64,000 bases of DNA from Mycoplasmoides fastidiosum (lineage in GTDB: Bacteria > Bacillota_I > Bacilli_A > Mycoplasmatales > Mycoplasmoidaceae), in the NCBI RefSeq assembly GCF_024498275.1, contig NZ_CP101809.1, positions 682,001 through 746,000 of the forward strand, given 5' to 3'. The notes below the pieces were generated by a model. It searched no databases. It saw only the letters and a program-made list of their open reading frames with translations, and was not told where the DNA came from. How positions within the stretch are numbered: the first letter of the stretch is position 1; every line of letters starts with the position of its first letter. Below are positions 1-18,033 of this stretch, piece after piece. The position numbers were made by a program, and so were the translations under genes.

Positions 1-2
1 TC

Positions 3-89
3 TTGTTAAAAAATGAAAGTAAAATTAAAATTTTTTATCAACGTGTTGGTCAAAAATTGCGACCACATAAATCTAACCCAATCCACTAA
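3..89 (+). CDS. C-terminal end of an unidentified protein (partial)
   Basis: An open frame enters from the left edge and ends at TAA 87-89. The visible 28 residues are basic (Lys, Arg, Gln rich) and end in PHKSNPIH. Nothing in this tail identifies the family. A strong terminator hairpin follows 17 bases later, which supports a real gene end. The other two frames on this strand stop within the first 30 bases. Confidence 0.5.
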   Translation: MLKNESKIKIFYQRVGQKLRPHKSNPIH

Positions 90-106
90 AAAATAATTCC
101 AAACTT

Positions 107-155
107 CAGCAATAAAAAAATGGTGAATTTATCATTCACCATTTTTTTATTGCTG
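107..155 (+). terminator. Intrinsic terminator after the upstream gene
   Basis: Perfect inverted repeat with 22-base arms (107-128 and 134-155) and a 5-base loop. The arms contain a run of seven A and the matching run of seven T, so it can end transcription from either side. It separates the upstream partial gene from ileS. Confidence 0.85.
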
Positions 156-328
156 ATTTTTTAGTTAAATTAATTTGGTAAACTTTATTGTAATAGTTTC
201 TTTTTAATTAAGATAAATCTGAGCTTGATTTTGAATCTGGTTTTTAAAATCAACACGAAAAAAAAGCAATTATGTTTTTAGCCATTTATAATTAGAAACC
301 ATTACATAAAAAAGAATTTTATTGAATT

Positions 329-3031
<2,703 letters not shown>

Positions 3032-3060
3032 AAAATTTAATTATTTATTTTAAAATAAAA

Positions 3061-3090
3061 AACCATTCCAATTTTGGAATGGTTTTTTTA
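3061..3090 (+). terminator. Terminator of ileS
   Basis: Hairpin with 11-base arms (3061-3071 and 3074-3084) followed by a run of T, 30 bases after the ileS stop. The A-rich left flank also allows use by the converging HAD gene. Confidence 0.8.
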
Positions 3091-3115
3091 TGAAAGTCAC
3101 GAGTGGTTGGTGATC

Positions 3116-3931
3116 TTAAAAGTGTTCTTCTAAAAATTTTAAGACACCATCTTGATCAGCTGAATCAGTCACATAAGTTGCAACAGCAGATAAGTTGGGG
3201 TTGGTTTTACCAACATAAACACTGTGTTTAATTTCTTTTAAACACAAATAATCGTTGTTGTTGTCGCCAAAATATAATAACTCATCCATGTCAGCATCCA
3301 TCTCTTCCATGATGTATTTAATGCAATAGAATTTGTCAGCTGATGAATTATACAAGTCTAATAAGTCTGCTTCAGAAGAAGTTGATTCAACATAGGGCAA
3401 ATGTTCTTGAACATAACTACTAATGTCTTGGTTTTTAGCTGGAGTACAATTTAAAATTTTTAGAACATTTTCTCGAGAAATTAATTCATGATCTAAAGGA
3501 TAATATTTCCACATTAGCGGTCCTAAATTATTTTTAATCGCGCTTTCAGTTAATTGACGAATTCGCCAGTTTTTTTGGTTGTTAGTGTAAATTCTTTGGG
3601 AGGTGTAAATAAAGAAATCACAACGAGAAGCTTGTAAGAAGGTGACTAATCCCGCAACAGCTAAAGGTGATAAAACAGCTAAATCAATGTGTTTGACATC
3701 CGAATAAGAAATACTAGCACCATTGTTAGTAATTGTTGGTAATTCGGGCAAAATTTTAGCTGCAACATATTTAACCATCGCATAATGACGTCCAGTTGCC
3801 AGACCAAATTTGATATTATATTTATTTCGAATTTCAATAATTTTTTGAATTAAATTAAATCTTAATGTCTTATTTTTGTCCAAAATAGTGCCATCAAGAT
3901 CAAAATAAATATATTTAATATTTTTTAACAT
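3116..3931 (-). CDS. Cof-type HAD-superfamily phosphatase
   Basis: Hydrolase of the HAD IIB (Cof/YidA) family, which usually dephosphorylates sugar phosphates or other small metabolites in the cytoplasm. Motif I is YFDLDGTILD near the N-terminus with the nucleophile Asp. The motif II Thr is in FGLATGR, and motif IV is GDNNNDYLCL near residue 225. The C2-type cap lies in between. A start at 3970 would overlap the upstream gene. The ATG at 3931 is preferred because it lies 22 bases after that gene's stop, has AAGG about 8 bases upstream, and puts motif I at the usual distance from the N-terminus. It is last in a leftward block after the aldolase. The substrate is unknown. Confidence 0.88.
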   Translation of the reverse strand: MLKNIKYIYFDLDGTILDKNKTLRFNLIQKIIEIRNKYNIKFGLATGRHYAMVKYVAAKILPELPTITNNGASISYSDVKHIDLAVLSPLAVAGLVTFLQASRCDFFIYTSQRIYTNNQKNWRIRQLTESAIKNNLGPLMWKYYPLDHELISRENVLKILNCTPAKNQDISSYVQEHLPYVESTSSEADLLDLYNSSADKFYCIKYIMEEMDADMDELLYFGDNNNDYLCLKEIKHSVYVGKTNPNLSAVATYVTDSADQDGVLKFLEEHF

Positions 3932-3953
3932 AAAAAATACCTTGTTTACCAGA

Positions 3954-4841
3954 TTAGTAAACACCTTCATTAAATATTAAGTTATTAATTGTACTAAAGC
4001 GAGTATGTGATTCTTTAATCACCATCACTAATTCATTTTTTTGATTATAAATTAGTTCAAAAATTTCAATGATTGCATCGCATTCTTGAAATTTAGATTT
4101 GTGGTTACATAAAATAATTTTACGTACCCGACGAAAAACAGCATGACCATTAACCGCTAAAAATTTTAGAATATCGTTTCGAATTAATTCGACATCTCAA
4201 TTAAAGAAATGTGGTCTGACAATTCCAATTTTTTGCACACAAGACTTCAATGAAGCTTTATTGGCATAAAAAACTTTTTTACAACAAAATAAATTGTTGA
4301 TATCAAAATCTGTTTCAGGTTGTAATAAACTGCAAAAAATTTGATCATCAAACTCTAAATCAACTGGATCTTGTAATCATTTTTGACTAATTGAAATCCG
4401 AAAATCAAACGGTTGATCAAAATGGTGGCAAAAACTTAAAACACTACCATTAGATAAATAATCTTGTACAACTCAAGATTTGAACGGAACCGAGTGTAAA
4501 ATTTTAGCATTCTGAAAGTAATTTAATAAAAAATGGCATTTAGATTTTGCCATATCTAATTTATTTGCTAGTGTTTTTTCTGAAGCAATACTTTCATCAA
4601 TTTTTCAATCTCCATTCTGAATCTTTAATAAAACATAAGTAATGAAATAACGGGTTTCATAATCAATTTCATCAATCTTATTCTTACTATCAGAACAATT
4701 AGAATAAGTTAAAATTTCATTATCAAGATCAAATGAAAAATCTAATTTTGGTTTTCTTGAAAAAAGACCAGTACGAGCCTGATCAGAATTTGGGTTAAAA
4801 CCACTTTCATAATCTAATTTGTCTTTTTTAAGTTTCATCAT
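3954..4841 (-). CDS. Unknown protein, 295 residues
   Basis: I do not recognise this family. The frame runs from a double ATG (4841/4838) to TAA at 3954-3956 with internal TGA-Trp codons. The protein is soluble-looking, with no membrane segment or signal peptide. It has an acidic, Asp-rich first quarter, a middle with paired cysteines (FCCKKVF, KSCVQKIG) and a basic stretch RKIILCNHK near the C-terminus. It sits between fba and the HAD phosphatase on the same strand, 67 bases after the fba stop, so it is probably cotranscribed. The frame stays open upstream to the fba stop without another ATG, so the exact start is uncertain. Confidence 0.7.
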
Positions 4842-4908
4842 GAATTTTAAGTAGTCTTCAATGATTTGAATGGTTGTGATTATTTTTAAAGGTATGACAA
4901 TAAGAAAA

Positions 4909-5796
4909 TTAAGCTTTGTTTGCTGATCCGAATAATTTAATTTTATCTAAAATGACTTTTTCCATAGCAATGATTCCATCATTGAGTAATTTACGCGGAT
5001 CAAAGCCTTTTTTTACCATATCATTCGCTTTACCAGAAATGACATATTTAGAAACTGCATCAGCAAAAGCTAATTGCAATTCAGTATTTACATTAATTTT
5101 AGCAATTCCTAAACTAATTGCTTTTTTGATTTGATTATCAGGAATTCCTGAACCTCCATGTAAAACCATTGGTTTTTGGACTGCTTGAGAAATTTCGGAT
5201 AAAACTTCAAAGTTTAAACCACTTCATCCTTGTGGATAAACCCCGTGAATATTTCCAATTCCCGCAGCCAACATGGAGATATTTAATTTGCCAATTTCCA
5301 CACATTGGTTTAAATCAGCTAATTCACCATCAGCAGAAACCCCATCTTCTTCTCCACCAATAGTTCCCACTTCAACTTCCACAGAAACATTCATAGATTG
5401 TGCTTGGGCAACAATTTCTTTGGCTTTTTCCAAATTATCAGCAAAATCTAAATGTGATCCATCAAACATGATGGAAGAAAATCCAGCTGCTAAAGCCAAT
5501 TTACAAGCATCATATGTACCATGATCCAAATGTAAAGCAACTGGAATGCTGATTTTTAGATCTTCAATTAAGCCAGTAACCATTCGTACCACAGTTTGAT
5601 AACCACCCATATACTTGATGGCACCAGCTGAAGTAGCAATGATAATTGGAGATCGAGCTCGATCAGCTGTAAGTAAGACCGTTTTAGCCCACTCTAAATT
5701 ATTAATGTTAATGTGTGGAATGGCATACTTATTTTCATAAGCCTTTTTAGTCATTTCAGTGGCATTAACTAGTAAAGAATTAAATATTTGACTCAT
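4909..5796 (-). CDS. fba: Fructose-bisphosphate aldolase, class II
   Basis: Cleaves fructose-1,6-bisphosphate to glyceraldehyde-3-phosphate and dihydroxyacetone phosphate, the central glycolytic step on which fermenting Mollicutes depend. The 295-residue frame has the zinc-binding segment VALHLDHGTYD, the FDGSHLDF segment, VEVEVGTIGGEEDG, the zinc-ligand His in GNIHGVYP, and the substrate-binding stretches VLHGGSGIP and KINVNTELQ, all in family order. One TGA-Trp (SGW-type position after VYPQG) joins the two halves. A clear AGAAGGAAG ribosome site lies before ATG 5796. It is the first gene of a leftward block. Confidence 0.97.
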
Positions 5797-5998
5797 CTAT
5801 CGTTTCTTCCTTCTAAGGAAAATTTAATAAAAATTTGCAAGATATTACAGTAAGAAAGTAATTAGACTTTCTTATAATTAATATTAATTTTTATGATTTA
5901 AAATCTCATAAATAGTATTATATTATATTAAAAGAACAAAAAATGGTTTATTTTTTGGGGCAAAAATTACAAAATGGGTGAGGATAAAAGAGACAAAA

Positions 5999-6673
5999 AT
6001 GTTAATCGGTGATAAGCCTTTTTTACGAATTGTAGAACCACGATTGGAAAAAGAATACCAGCAATTTGTTGAACAAATTAAACCATTTTACAACGAAAAT
6101 AATTTCACTAAAATTTATATTCGTAGCATATACGATATGGTTAATACCTCTCAATTAGAATATTTAGAAATTTATCTTTTTTCCCTGTTATACACCTGAA
6201 CCAATAATAATGAAAAATATAATTATGATTATTTAAAAGACTATCAAAAATTGGTTGATTTTTTAGAAATTGAGAATAAATTTGGATTTTTAGAACACTA
6301 TTATTTTGAGCGTTTAAACATGATTGTGTTCACTATCACACGAAAACTGAAATCATTAAATCCTGATTTTCCAATGAGTAAAAAAGAAGCTAATTATTTT
6401 TTTTATGCCGACTTAATTTTTCAAAGTCATTTTTCGCAATTTGACGTTGATAAGTTGGGTTGTAATTTATTCATCACTAACAAACGGTTAATTTTAGCTA
6501 GTAAAACGATGTACTTAGTTTTTCGGTTTAATGAATTAAAACAACTAAAACTTAATTTTAATAATGTTTATTTTGAATTTGAAGATTTAGCTTTTTCATT
6601 GGAAACAATCGCTCCCGAAGTTGTATATATTTCCTTAGACCGAATTATTCAATCTGAAGGATATGATATTTAA
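5999..6673 (+). CDS. Unknown protein upstream of uvrC, about 224 residues
   Basis: I do not recognise the family. The first two thirds look alpha-helical with many Tyr, Phe and Glu. The last third (LFITNKRLILASKTMYL onward) alternates beta-like segments and resembles the NKRLI turn seen in GRAM/PH-type folds, which is only a suggestion. Its TAA shares a base with the uvrC ATG, so the two are translationally coupled. I chose ATG 5999, which has GAGGA and GAGA upstream; an in-frame GTG at 5978 would add seven residues. A TATATTAT-like -10 lies near 5920. Confidence 0.65.
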
Positions 6674-8487
6674 TGCCCGCAGAATTTTTTGAACAAAAAA
6701 TGGCAATTGTTCCCAAAAAACCTGGTTGCTATTTGTGAAAAAACTTAAATAACGAAATCATTTACATTGGTAAAGCCAAAAATTTATTTAATCGTACCCA
6801 TTCTTATTTTACGGGTTCTAATAATTTGCGCACTCAAAAAATGGTGAGTGAAATTTATGATTTAGACTACATCGTAGTTAAATCAGAAAATGAAGCTTTA
6901 ATTCTAGAATCAACACTAATCAACAAACATCAACCTAAATATAATATTTTATTGCGGGAAAATAATTTATATCCTTACTTATTTTTGACTAATGAACCTA
7001 AACCCCGGTTGTTTTATACTAAAAATAAAATTACACATTTAACTGGAAAGTATTTTGGGCCTTTTGCAGTTAGTGGGACTCGACCTTGAGAATTGTATAA
7101 TTTATTAAAAAAAATTTTACCGATTCAAGATTGTAAACACAAATGAAATAAGGAATGTTTTAATTGTGAGATTCTCAAACGAATCCAAATTCCTATTTTA
7201 AAAAGTAATCAACAAGATTTTAAAAGTATTGTTAATTTAATTAATAATATTTTGCAAGGTAAATCCAAACCTTTAATTAATTATTTAGAAAATCAAGAAC
7301 TGTATCATAAAAATAATTTTGAATTTGAAGATGCACAAAAATTTTTAAATTTAAGAAAAGCATTAAACGAAATTAACCAAAATAAATATGTTCAAGTTAA
7401 TCAAAGTAAAATTGATATCATTGGTTTTAAAGTTGATGAGAATTTTGTTGCCATCAATATTTTTACCTGAATTGATCAAAAATTAATTTCTAAAACTGAG
7501 AAAGTTTTACATTACTTAGATGATTGGCGAGAAACATTTAACTATTTTCTTTATGAGTTTTATAAAACTCAAAAAAGTAATTTCAAAGTTTATTTATCCT
7601 TCATTGATGAGAAAATCAAATTATTAGAACAACATTTAAAAATTAAATTTATCACACCTTTGAAGGGACAGTTTTTGGATTTAATGACCACAGCCATGCA
7701 CAATGCTGAATTCAATTTACAAAAACATAATTTAAAAAATTATGGTCGAGAAAATTCTCGAAAACAAGTTAATAACCAACTTAAAGAACTGTTAGGACTA
7801 GCTAAATTGGAGCGAATTGAAATTTTTGATATTAGTCAATTTTTTGGAACTAATCCAGTTGGCGCTATGGTTGTATATGAAAACGGAATTGCTAACAAAA
7901 AACAATATCGAAAATTCATTATTAAAGAAGCTGAAGGTAATTCTGATTTAGATTACATGAAAGAAGTAATTTATCGGCGTTATACGAGATTATTGGATCG
8001 AAATTGAGTTTTACCTGATTTAGTGATTGTTGATGGAGGACAAACTCACTTAAATTTGTTAAATAATTGTTTAAAAAATTTAGGTTTAAATTTCGCTACT
8101 GCTAGTTTAGTGAAAGATAAAAAACACCGAACTAGAGCTTTAATCTATCAGGATCAGGAACTAAAAATTAGTGACCCTAATCTTTTGCATTATTTAACTA
8201 CTATTCAAGATGAAACCCATCGATTTGCTATTACTTTTTTCAAAAACCGTAATATTAAGTCACAATTTCAAAGTGTATTAGAAAGTGTTAAAGGTTTAGG
8301 TCCTAAAAAAATTAAACTTTTATTGGAAAAATATGAAACAGTACGTCAATTACAAAAAGTACCAATCGAAGAATTAGCTCAAATAATTCCCCAACAAGTT
8401 GCTATTGAATTAGAAGCGAAATTAGAAGAATTCATGAAGCAACAAACCGCACTTCAAGCGCAATTAACCAAAAAGATGAATCGTTAA
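6673..8487 (+). CDS. uvrC: Excinuclease ABC subunit C (UvrC)
   Basis: Nuclease subunit of UvrABC nucleotide-excision repair; it cuts on both sides of a damaged base. The 604 residues show the GIY-YIG domain at the N-terminus ([20 protein letters not shown]), a UVR-like central segment, the RNase H-like endonuclease half with [21 protein letters not shown] and [10 protein letters not shown], and a C-terminal helix-hairpin-helix ([17 protein letters not shown]). The start ATG overlaps the previous stop (TAATG) and the hydrolase gene starts 2 bases after its stop, indicating a tight operon. Internal TGA codons are Trp. Confidence 0.96.
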
Positions 8488-8488
8488 A

Positions 8489-9433
8489 ATGATTGTTATT
8501 GACCGTAATAAATTCCGTTTTAAATTTAAAAATAATCAGGCCGCAGCTAATCCAATTTTTTTTATTCATGGATTAGTGGGTAATAGTTCAAACATGACTC
8601 AATTTGCTGAAAAAATTACTGAACATGATTATTATTCAGTTGATTTACCTAATCATGATGAGCAAATTGAATGAAAAAAGATTAAATTAACAATTGATTA
8701 TTTTGCCGAACAAATCGCTCAATTTATTGTTGAACGTAATTTAACAAATATTACTTTAATGGGACATTCGATGGGAGGAGCCATTTCGTTAACTTTAATT
8801 ACAAAAATTAGTCACCGAATTCGAAATATTATTTTAATTTCTCCAGCTACACCTGCTTTGGCATTTAAAACTGAACGAGTTGGAATAACCTACCGAACTT
8901 TACGAAAATGATTGATAAACTTCAAACATTGAATCAAGGAAATATTTCATCAACTAATTCATGGAAGCAAACCCAATCCCGCTTTCAATATTAAGGTTGA
9001 ACATAAAAAGCTGAAACAACAATTTCGTAATTTAATTGCTCATTATCATCATTTTGCGGAAATTAATGGCGGATTTTGACAAGAAAAGCGCAAGTTTCGG
9101 CAACTAGTGTCTCCTTGGGTTTACTTATTAATTCGTGATTTATTTTCTAAAAAAAACAGTATCAAATTAAAAATTGCTTTAATGTCACAACCCCAATTAC
9201 GCAAAATGCCAGTTTTATATATTTCGGGTAAACATTATGATTTTTTAACCCCTCAAAACGACGTTAAAGAGTTTTTAAATCAAAATTTTCTTCATATCAA
9301 CCATATCATTTTAGATAGTGGTGCTCATATTCCGTTTTGATCTGATTTTGATAATTTTTTTACAGCAGTTCACCAATTTATGGCTGATCCAAAACAAGAT
9401 TTTCAATTAACTAAGTATCAATTTCTTCACTAA
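8489..9433 (+). CDS. Alpha/beta-hydrolase fold esterase or lipase
   Basis: Serine hydrolase of 314 residues. The oxyanion strand is PIFFIHGLVGNSSNM, the nucleophile elbow is GHSMGG (about residue 96), the acid is probably the Asp in SGKHYDFLTP, and the catalytic His is in DSGAHIPFW. A basic, Trp/His-rich cap lies between the elbow and the acid. Such proteins in Mycoplasmas are annotated as putative esterases or lipases, with substrates unproven. It follows uvrC by one base and its 3' end overlaps the opposite gene by 23 bases. No signal peptide is seen, so it should be cytoplasmic. Confidence 0.85.
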
Positions 9434-10430
9434 GCATTTGATTGGCAGGATGTTCTGATTGGTTTATTACCAAACCAAAATTTTCTGGTTTTAACAAATC
9501 ATAAAACATTTGTTTTTTAATAACATCAACAATTGCGGATCGCACAATTTGTTTATAAGGCATTTTTTTATTTGTTAAATAAGTATCAAAGTTTTTGATA
9601 AATTTTTCCCGATAAATTTCTAAGTTAAGAAATTTTAATTTTTCTCGTAATTTTTCTCTTAAATAACCCAAAATCATTATCGGATCACAATCAATTAATT
9701 CAGGATTGTGTAGTTCTTTAACTCGTTTTAAATCAATTATTCAATCATGATTAATGATTCAGTCCAATTTGTGAGGCACAATTCAGTAATTTCGGGCATA
9801 TTCTCATAATGAAGTTAGAAAATTAGGGGTGAATTTTTTGCCTAAAAAATTAATGTTGTAACGTTCAAATCACCATTCAACTGAACGTCAATAACCCACT
9901 CCACTAAGATCTACATCATCAGGCACAGAAGATAAATCCTTATACATTAAGTAATTAATTAAACTGATGTAATTAAACTTATACTTGAATTTAGCAAGAA
10001 GAAACTGTTGAAATTGTTTTTCTAACATACTAGATTGCAAACAAACTAAGTCAAATTCACTAATCATATCAGTAACTAAATTTAGTTTATTTTCATTAAC
10101 CACAATATCATGTGTGGCGATTAAATCACGAATAATCAGTAAATCTTGGGCTTGTTGAATTTGGGTTTTAGAAATCTGAAATTCTTGATTCAATTCAGTA
10201 ACAACTGAATAATGACTACGAATATAAGTCATTGCAGCTTTTAGTAATGATTTAGTTTCCAATTCTTCAAGAATTTTGCAATATAAGTATTCAGCATCCA
10301 CTAAAAAATTGTTTGTTTCAATTTTTTTACTTCATTTACGAAAAATAGTTTCAAATTCGTTAAATTGCTTAATTTCAATTACTTGATCAAAATCAATTTT
10401 ATTTTTATTTAAGATATAAATGTCCTTCAT
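9411..10430 (-). CDS. Unknown protein, 339 residues
   Basis: I do not recognise this family. The frame starts at ATG 10430 and ends at 9411 with at least seven TGA-Trp codons. A Trp/Tyr-rich middle (VEWWFERYNINFLGKKF, LWEYARNYWIVPHKLDW) is bracketed by helical Gln/Leu-rich segments and a basic C-terminal part (YLREKLREKLKFL). No membrane segment or signal peptide is visible. It converges on the hydrolase gene, overlapping 23 bases at the 3' ends. It is alone on its strand downstream of the rRNA terminators. Confidence 0.7.
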
Positions 10431-10547
10431 AGTTGGATAAATATCTGATTAATAATTATAATTTTTTAATACGATTAAATGCTTTAGCATTTAGATCCTT
10501 GGTTTATAGTTTAAGCAAAAATTTAACAAAATTTACAAATAAAAAAG

Positions 10548-10578
10548 ACCATTTTTTAGTTTAGAACCCAAAAATGGT
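10548..10578 (-). terminator. Second terminator after the rRNA operon
   Basis: Inverted repeat with 9-base arms ACCATTTTT (10548-10556) and AAAAATGGT (10570-10578). Read leftward it is followed by C and six T. It sits about 115 bases beyond the main rRNA terminator and likely stops read-through into the leftward gene at 10430. Confidence 0.6.
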
Positions 10579-10691
10579 AACTTTTTTTACTCTTTTTTTA
10601 ACAAAAATCTGGTATACAAAAATAATCATAAGTTCTTAAAACCCCATATTTTTGTGATGAAAAATCACAAAAATATGGTTAATAAACGACA

Positions 10692-10728
10692 AAAAACCCC
10701 TTCAGAATTTTTTTCTGAAGGGGTTTTT
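10692..10728 (-). terminator. Main terminator of the rRNA operon
   Basis: Strong hairpin: arms pairing AAAAACCCCTTCAGAA with its complement around a five-T loop. Read leftward it ends in a run of six T. It begins only a few bases after the 3' end of the 5S gene. Confidence 0.9.
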
Positions 10729-10734
10729 ATTTTT

Positions 10735-10828
10735 GCGCGGCGATATTATCCAATGATAACCCAATGCTGCTTAACTGCTATGTTCGGGATGGGAATAGGT
10801 GTTTCCAGCATCGTATCGTCACCGCACG
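10735..10828 (-). rRNA. rrf: 5S ribosomal RNA
   Basis: Read leftward, the sequence holds the conserved 5S blocks CCCGAACATAGCAGTTAAGC and AACACCTATTCCCAT. Helix I can form between GTGCGGTGA at the 5' end and TCGCCGCGC at the 3' end, which I used to set both ends (uncertain by a few bases). The 3' half is compact: helix IV appears as GTTATC-ATTG-GATAAT. The resulting length of about 94-98 bases is shorter than usual even for Mollicutes. It lies directly after the 23S processing stem. Confidence 0.9.
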
Positions 10829-13994
<3,166 letters not shown>

Positions 13995-14007
13995 GTGAGA
14001 ATCGCAA

Positions 14008-15754
<1,747 letters not shown>

Positions 15755-15839
15755 ACTAATTAATATGATTAAAAATCTTACTAATTATTTGCGAAAAAGT
15801 TTATGTTAATTTCTAAATGTTTTAACACAACAGGAATTA

Positions 15840-15869
15840 ATTATACATAAAAAAATAAATTTTTTACAA
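15840..15869 (-). promoter_or_regulatory. rRNA promoter P1
   Basis: Read leftward: -35 TTGTAA (15869-15864), 18-base spacer, -10 TATAAT (15845-15840). It lies about 110 bases upstream of mature 16S. The -10 context is nearly the same as in P2. Confidence 0.65.
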
Positions 15870-16056
15870 AAAATTAATTAATTTTTCAAAAATTTAAAAA
15901 TTTAAGAAAATTAACTAAAAAATAACCAAAAAAGAAAATTCTTTTCTTTGAATATTTTGAAAAATAACAAGAATTGAATTTTAAAAAATATTTGGTCGAA
16001 CTAAATTAATTTAGCTGCTGTTACTTATGCACATTCTGTTACATAAACTGGGATAA

Positions 16057-16086
16057 ATTATACATAAAACTTCGGAAAAATACAAA
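16057..16086 (-). promoter_or_regulatory. rRNA promoter P2
   Basis: Read leftward: -35 TTTGTA (16086-16081), 18-base spacer, -10 TATAAT (16062-16057), followed as in P1 by a stretch free of genes up to 16S. Tandem promoters are usual for rRNA operons. The remainder of 15723-16205 is A+T rich and holds nothing else I can support. Confidence 0.6.
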
Positions 16087-16205
16087 AAAATTAATTTTTT
16101 TTATTTTTTTTAAAATTTTTTAGTAATTTGTTTGAAAACCCTGCTTTTTCGGGCTTTTTTGCTGTTTTTAAGGCCTTTTTTAGTTCTAATTTAACTCAAA
16201 ATCAA

Positions 16206-16236
16206 GCTAAAAAAGCAATTAAAATGCTTTTTTAGC
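16206..16236 (-). terminator. Terminator of the dnaE-exonuclease-fpg operon
   Basis: Perfect 12-base arms GCTAAAAAAGCA (16206-16217) and its complement (16225-16236) with a 7-base A+T loop, 38 bases after the fpg stop. The T run lies inside the stem, and the sequence after it (read leftward) is T-rich. Confidence 0.65.
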
Positions 16237-16273
16237 CAAAATTAAAATGGGTTGGGGCATTAAAATTAACTCC

Positions 16274-17131
16274 TTATTTTTTCTTTGTTGAAGGTTCTTT
16301 AATTATCTGGCATTCGGGACATAAATAAGTTCCTCTGCCATTGACTTTGGTTTTGATAATTGTTGTATTACAAATCTGACAAGCTAAACCTTTTAAAGTG
16401 TGTACTTTTAGTTTATTTTGGAACTGACCCATTTCCCCGTGTTTATATTTAAAGCTTAAAATTGTGGTGCCATGGTGTTTAATTGCCGTTTTAATGATTG
16501 CGGTTGCTGCAGTAGTAATTGCAGCAAAATCGCGATCTGATAAATTTTTCACTAAAGTTAAGGGGTGGATTTGGGCTGCAAATAAAATTTCATCCGCGTA
16601 AATATTACCGATTCCTGAAATTTTAGTTTGATCCAATAAAGTTGTTTTAATAACCCGATTAGGCGAAGTTAATAATTGCTTTTTCACATAATCGACATTA
16701 AAGCGGGGATCAATTGGATCTCAACCCAGTTTAGCTAATTCTTTTTGTTCCAAAAAATCAGCAGCATTAAATAAGTGTACAGTTCCAAACCGACGAGTAT
16801 CATGATAACGAAGTTCGTGATCATTACTAAATTTAATGCGAAACAGAACATGTTGGTATTCATACGGATCATTTTTATGCTGATAATAAGGTTTCCCTTC
16901 CATCCGTAAGTGTAAAACTAGGACTTGATCAGAATTTAAATGAAAGATTAGATATTTACCAATTCGGGTTAAATTAGTGAATTGTTGCCCCACCAAAGCT
17001 GCATGTAACGCTTCTGCAGTGGTATTTTTCAGGATTTTGTCATTATTGACTTCAACTCCAATAATTAAGTGATTGGTCACTAAAGGTTTTAAATGGTTGA
17101 TAAAAGTTTGGACTTCTGGTAGTTCTGGCAT
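16274..17131 (-). CDS. mutM: Formamidopyrimidine-DNA glycosylase (Fpg/MutM)
   Basis: Base-excision repair enzyme that removes 8-oxoguanine and formamidopyrimidines and nicks the abasic site. The 285 residues start with MPELPEVQT, providing the Pro2 nucleophile and Glu3. Other landmarks are the Lys in LRMEGKPYY, the KISGIGNIYADEILF helix-two-turns-helix, and a C-terminal zinc finger (CQIC ... CPEC). One TGA-Trp (GWDPIDPRF) joins the two parts. It starts two bases after the exonuclease stop, in an operon with dnaE. Confidence 0.97.
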
Positions 17132-17133
17132 GG

Positions 17134-18033
17134 TTATTCAAAGTATTTTCTTAAATTATTTAACCCGGTTTTAGCTAAAAATTGTTCAACTAATGCTAAA
17201 GATTGGGGGCGGTATTGGTAGTGGTTTAAGTCTTGAGGGATTGCCACATCAGTTAAAATTGTTGCTAATTTTAAAAATAATTCCACTTGATCACGTTCTT
17301 GGGTCAAGGCTTTAGCTATTTTAGGAGGAAGTTGGTCAATTTGGGCAAACATTTGGGAGATTGAACCAAATGTTTTTACCAATTTTAACGCTGTTTTAGG
17401 GCCGATGCCCTCAATTCCTCGGTAATTATCACTTGTATCACCTGATAAACCTTTTACATCAATGATTTGGGAGGGATTAATTCCATCACTTAAATCCGTA
17501 AAATTATCAGCATGATAAGTTTTAATGTCTGAAACCCCTTTTTTAATGATATTAACCGTTGTCAAATCATTAACTAACTGCAATAAATCATTATCTGAAC
17601 TGAAAACATCAACACTAATCCCTTGTTGGTTGCATAAATGGCTGAAGGTGCCAATAATATCATCAGCTTCAAATCCAGGTAAGGAAACAATTTGAAACCC
17701 CATTAGTTCTAAGGCCTCAATAATCACTGGTAACTGGTCACTTAAATGCTCTTCCATTGGTTTACGATTAGCTTTATAATCTTCAAACATTTCGGTGCGA
17801 AATGATTTTCGACTAACATCAAAAGCAACTAAAGCATAATCGTATTTTTTCAACTTCAATAGTGCACTCATCATGATAATCATCATTCGCACTGCGTTAG
17901 CTGGTTTTAAATCATTTTTCAAATAATAACTCAATTGGGAAAAAGTCGCAAAATAAGCCCGATAAATCAGGGATAAACCATCAATCACAATGGCTTTTTT
18001 AGTGTCTAAACGGTAATTATTGCTGTTGTTCAT
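17134..18033 (-). CDS. Stand-alone 5'-3' exonuclease (Pol I N-terminal type)
   Basis: Structure-specific 5' nuclease of the FEN/Pol I family, used for RNA-primer removal and repair. At about 299 residues it covers only the nuclease part; Mollicutes often have this exonuclease without the Pol I polymerase domain. Metal-site acids are visible in VIDGLSLIYRAYF, ALVAFDVSRKSFR, GFEADDIIGT, VFSSDNDLLQLV and VKGLSGDTSDNYRGIEGIG, the last being the H3TH region. I chose ATG 18033 over an upstream ATG at 18081, which would lie within dnaE; the chosen start overlaps the dnaE end by 17 bases. Confidence 0.92.
   Translation of the reverse strand: MNNSNNYRLDTKKAIVIDGLSLIYRAYFATFSQLSYYLKNDLKPANAVRMMIIMMSALLKLKKYDYALVAFDVSRKSFRTEMFEDYKANRKPMEEHLSDQLPVIIEALELMGFQIVSLPGFEADDIIGTFSHLCNQQGISVDVFSSDNDLLQLVNDLTTVNIIKKGVSDIKTYHADNFTDLSDGINPSQIIDVKGLSGDTSDNYRGIEGIGPKTALKLVKTFGSISQMFAQIDQLPPKIAKALTQERDQVELFLKLATILTDVAIPQDLNHYQYRPQSLALVEQFLAKTGLNNLRKYFE

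Noticed and set aside
160-328. T-box leader for ileS
   Set aside because: The T-box core (AGGGTGGNACCGCG-like) and specifier stem are not recognisable in the leader.
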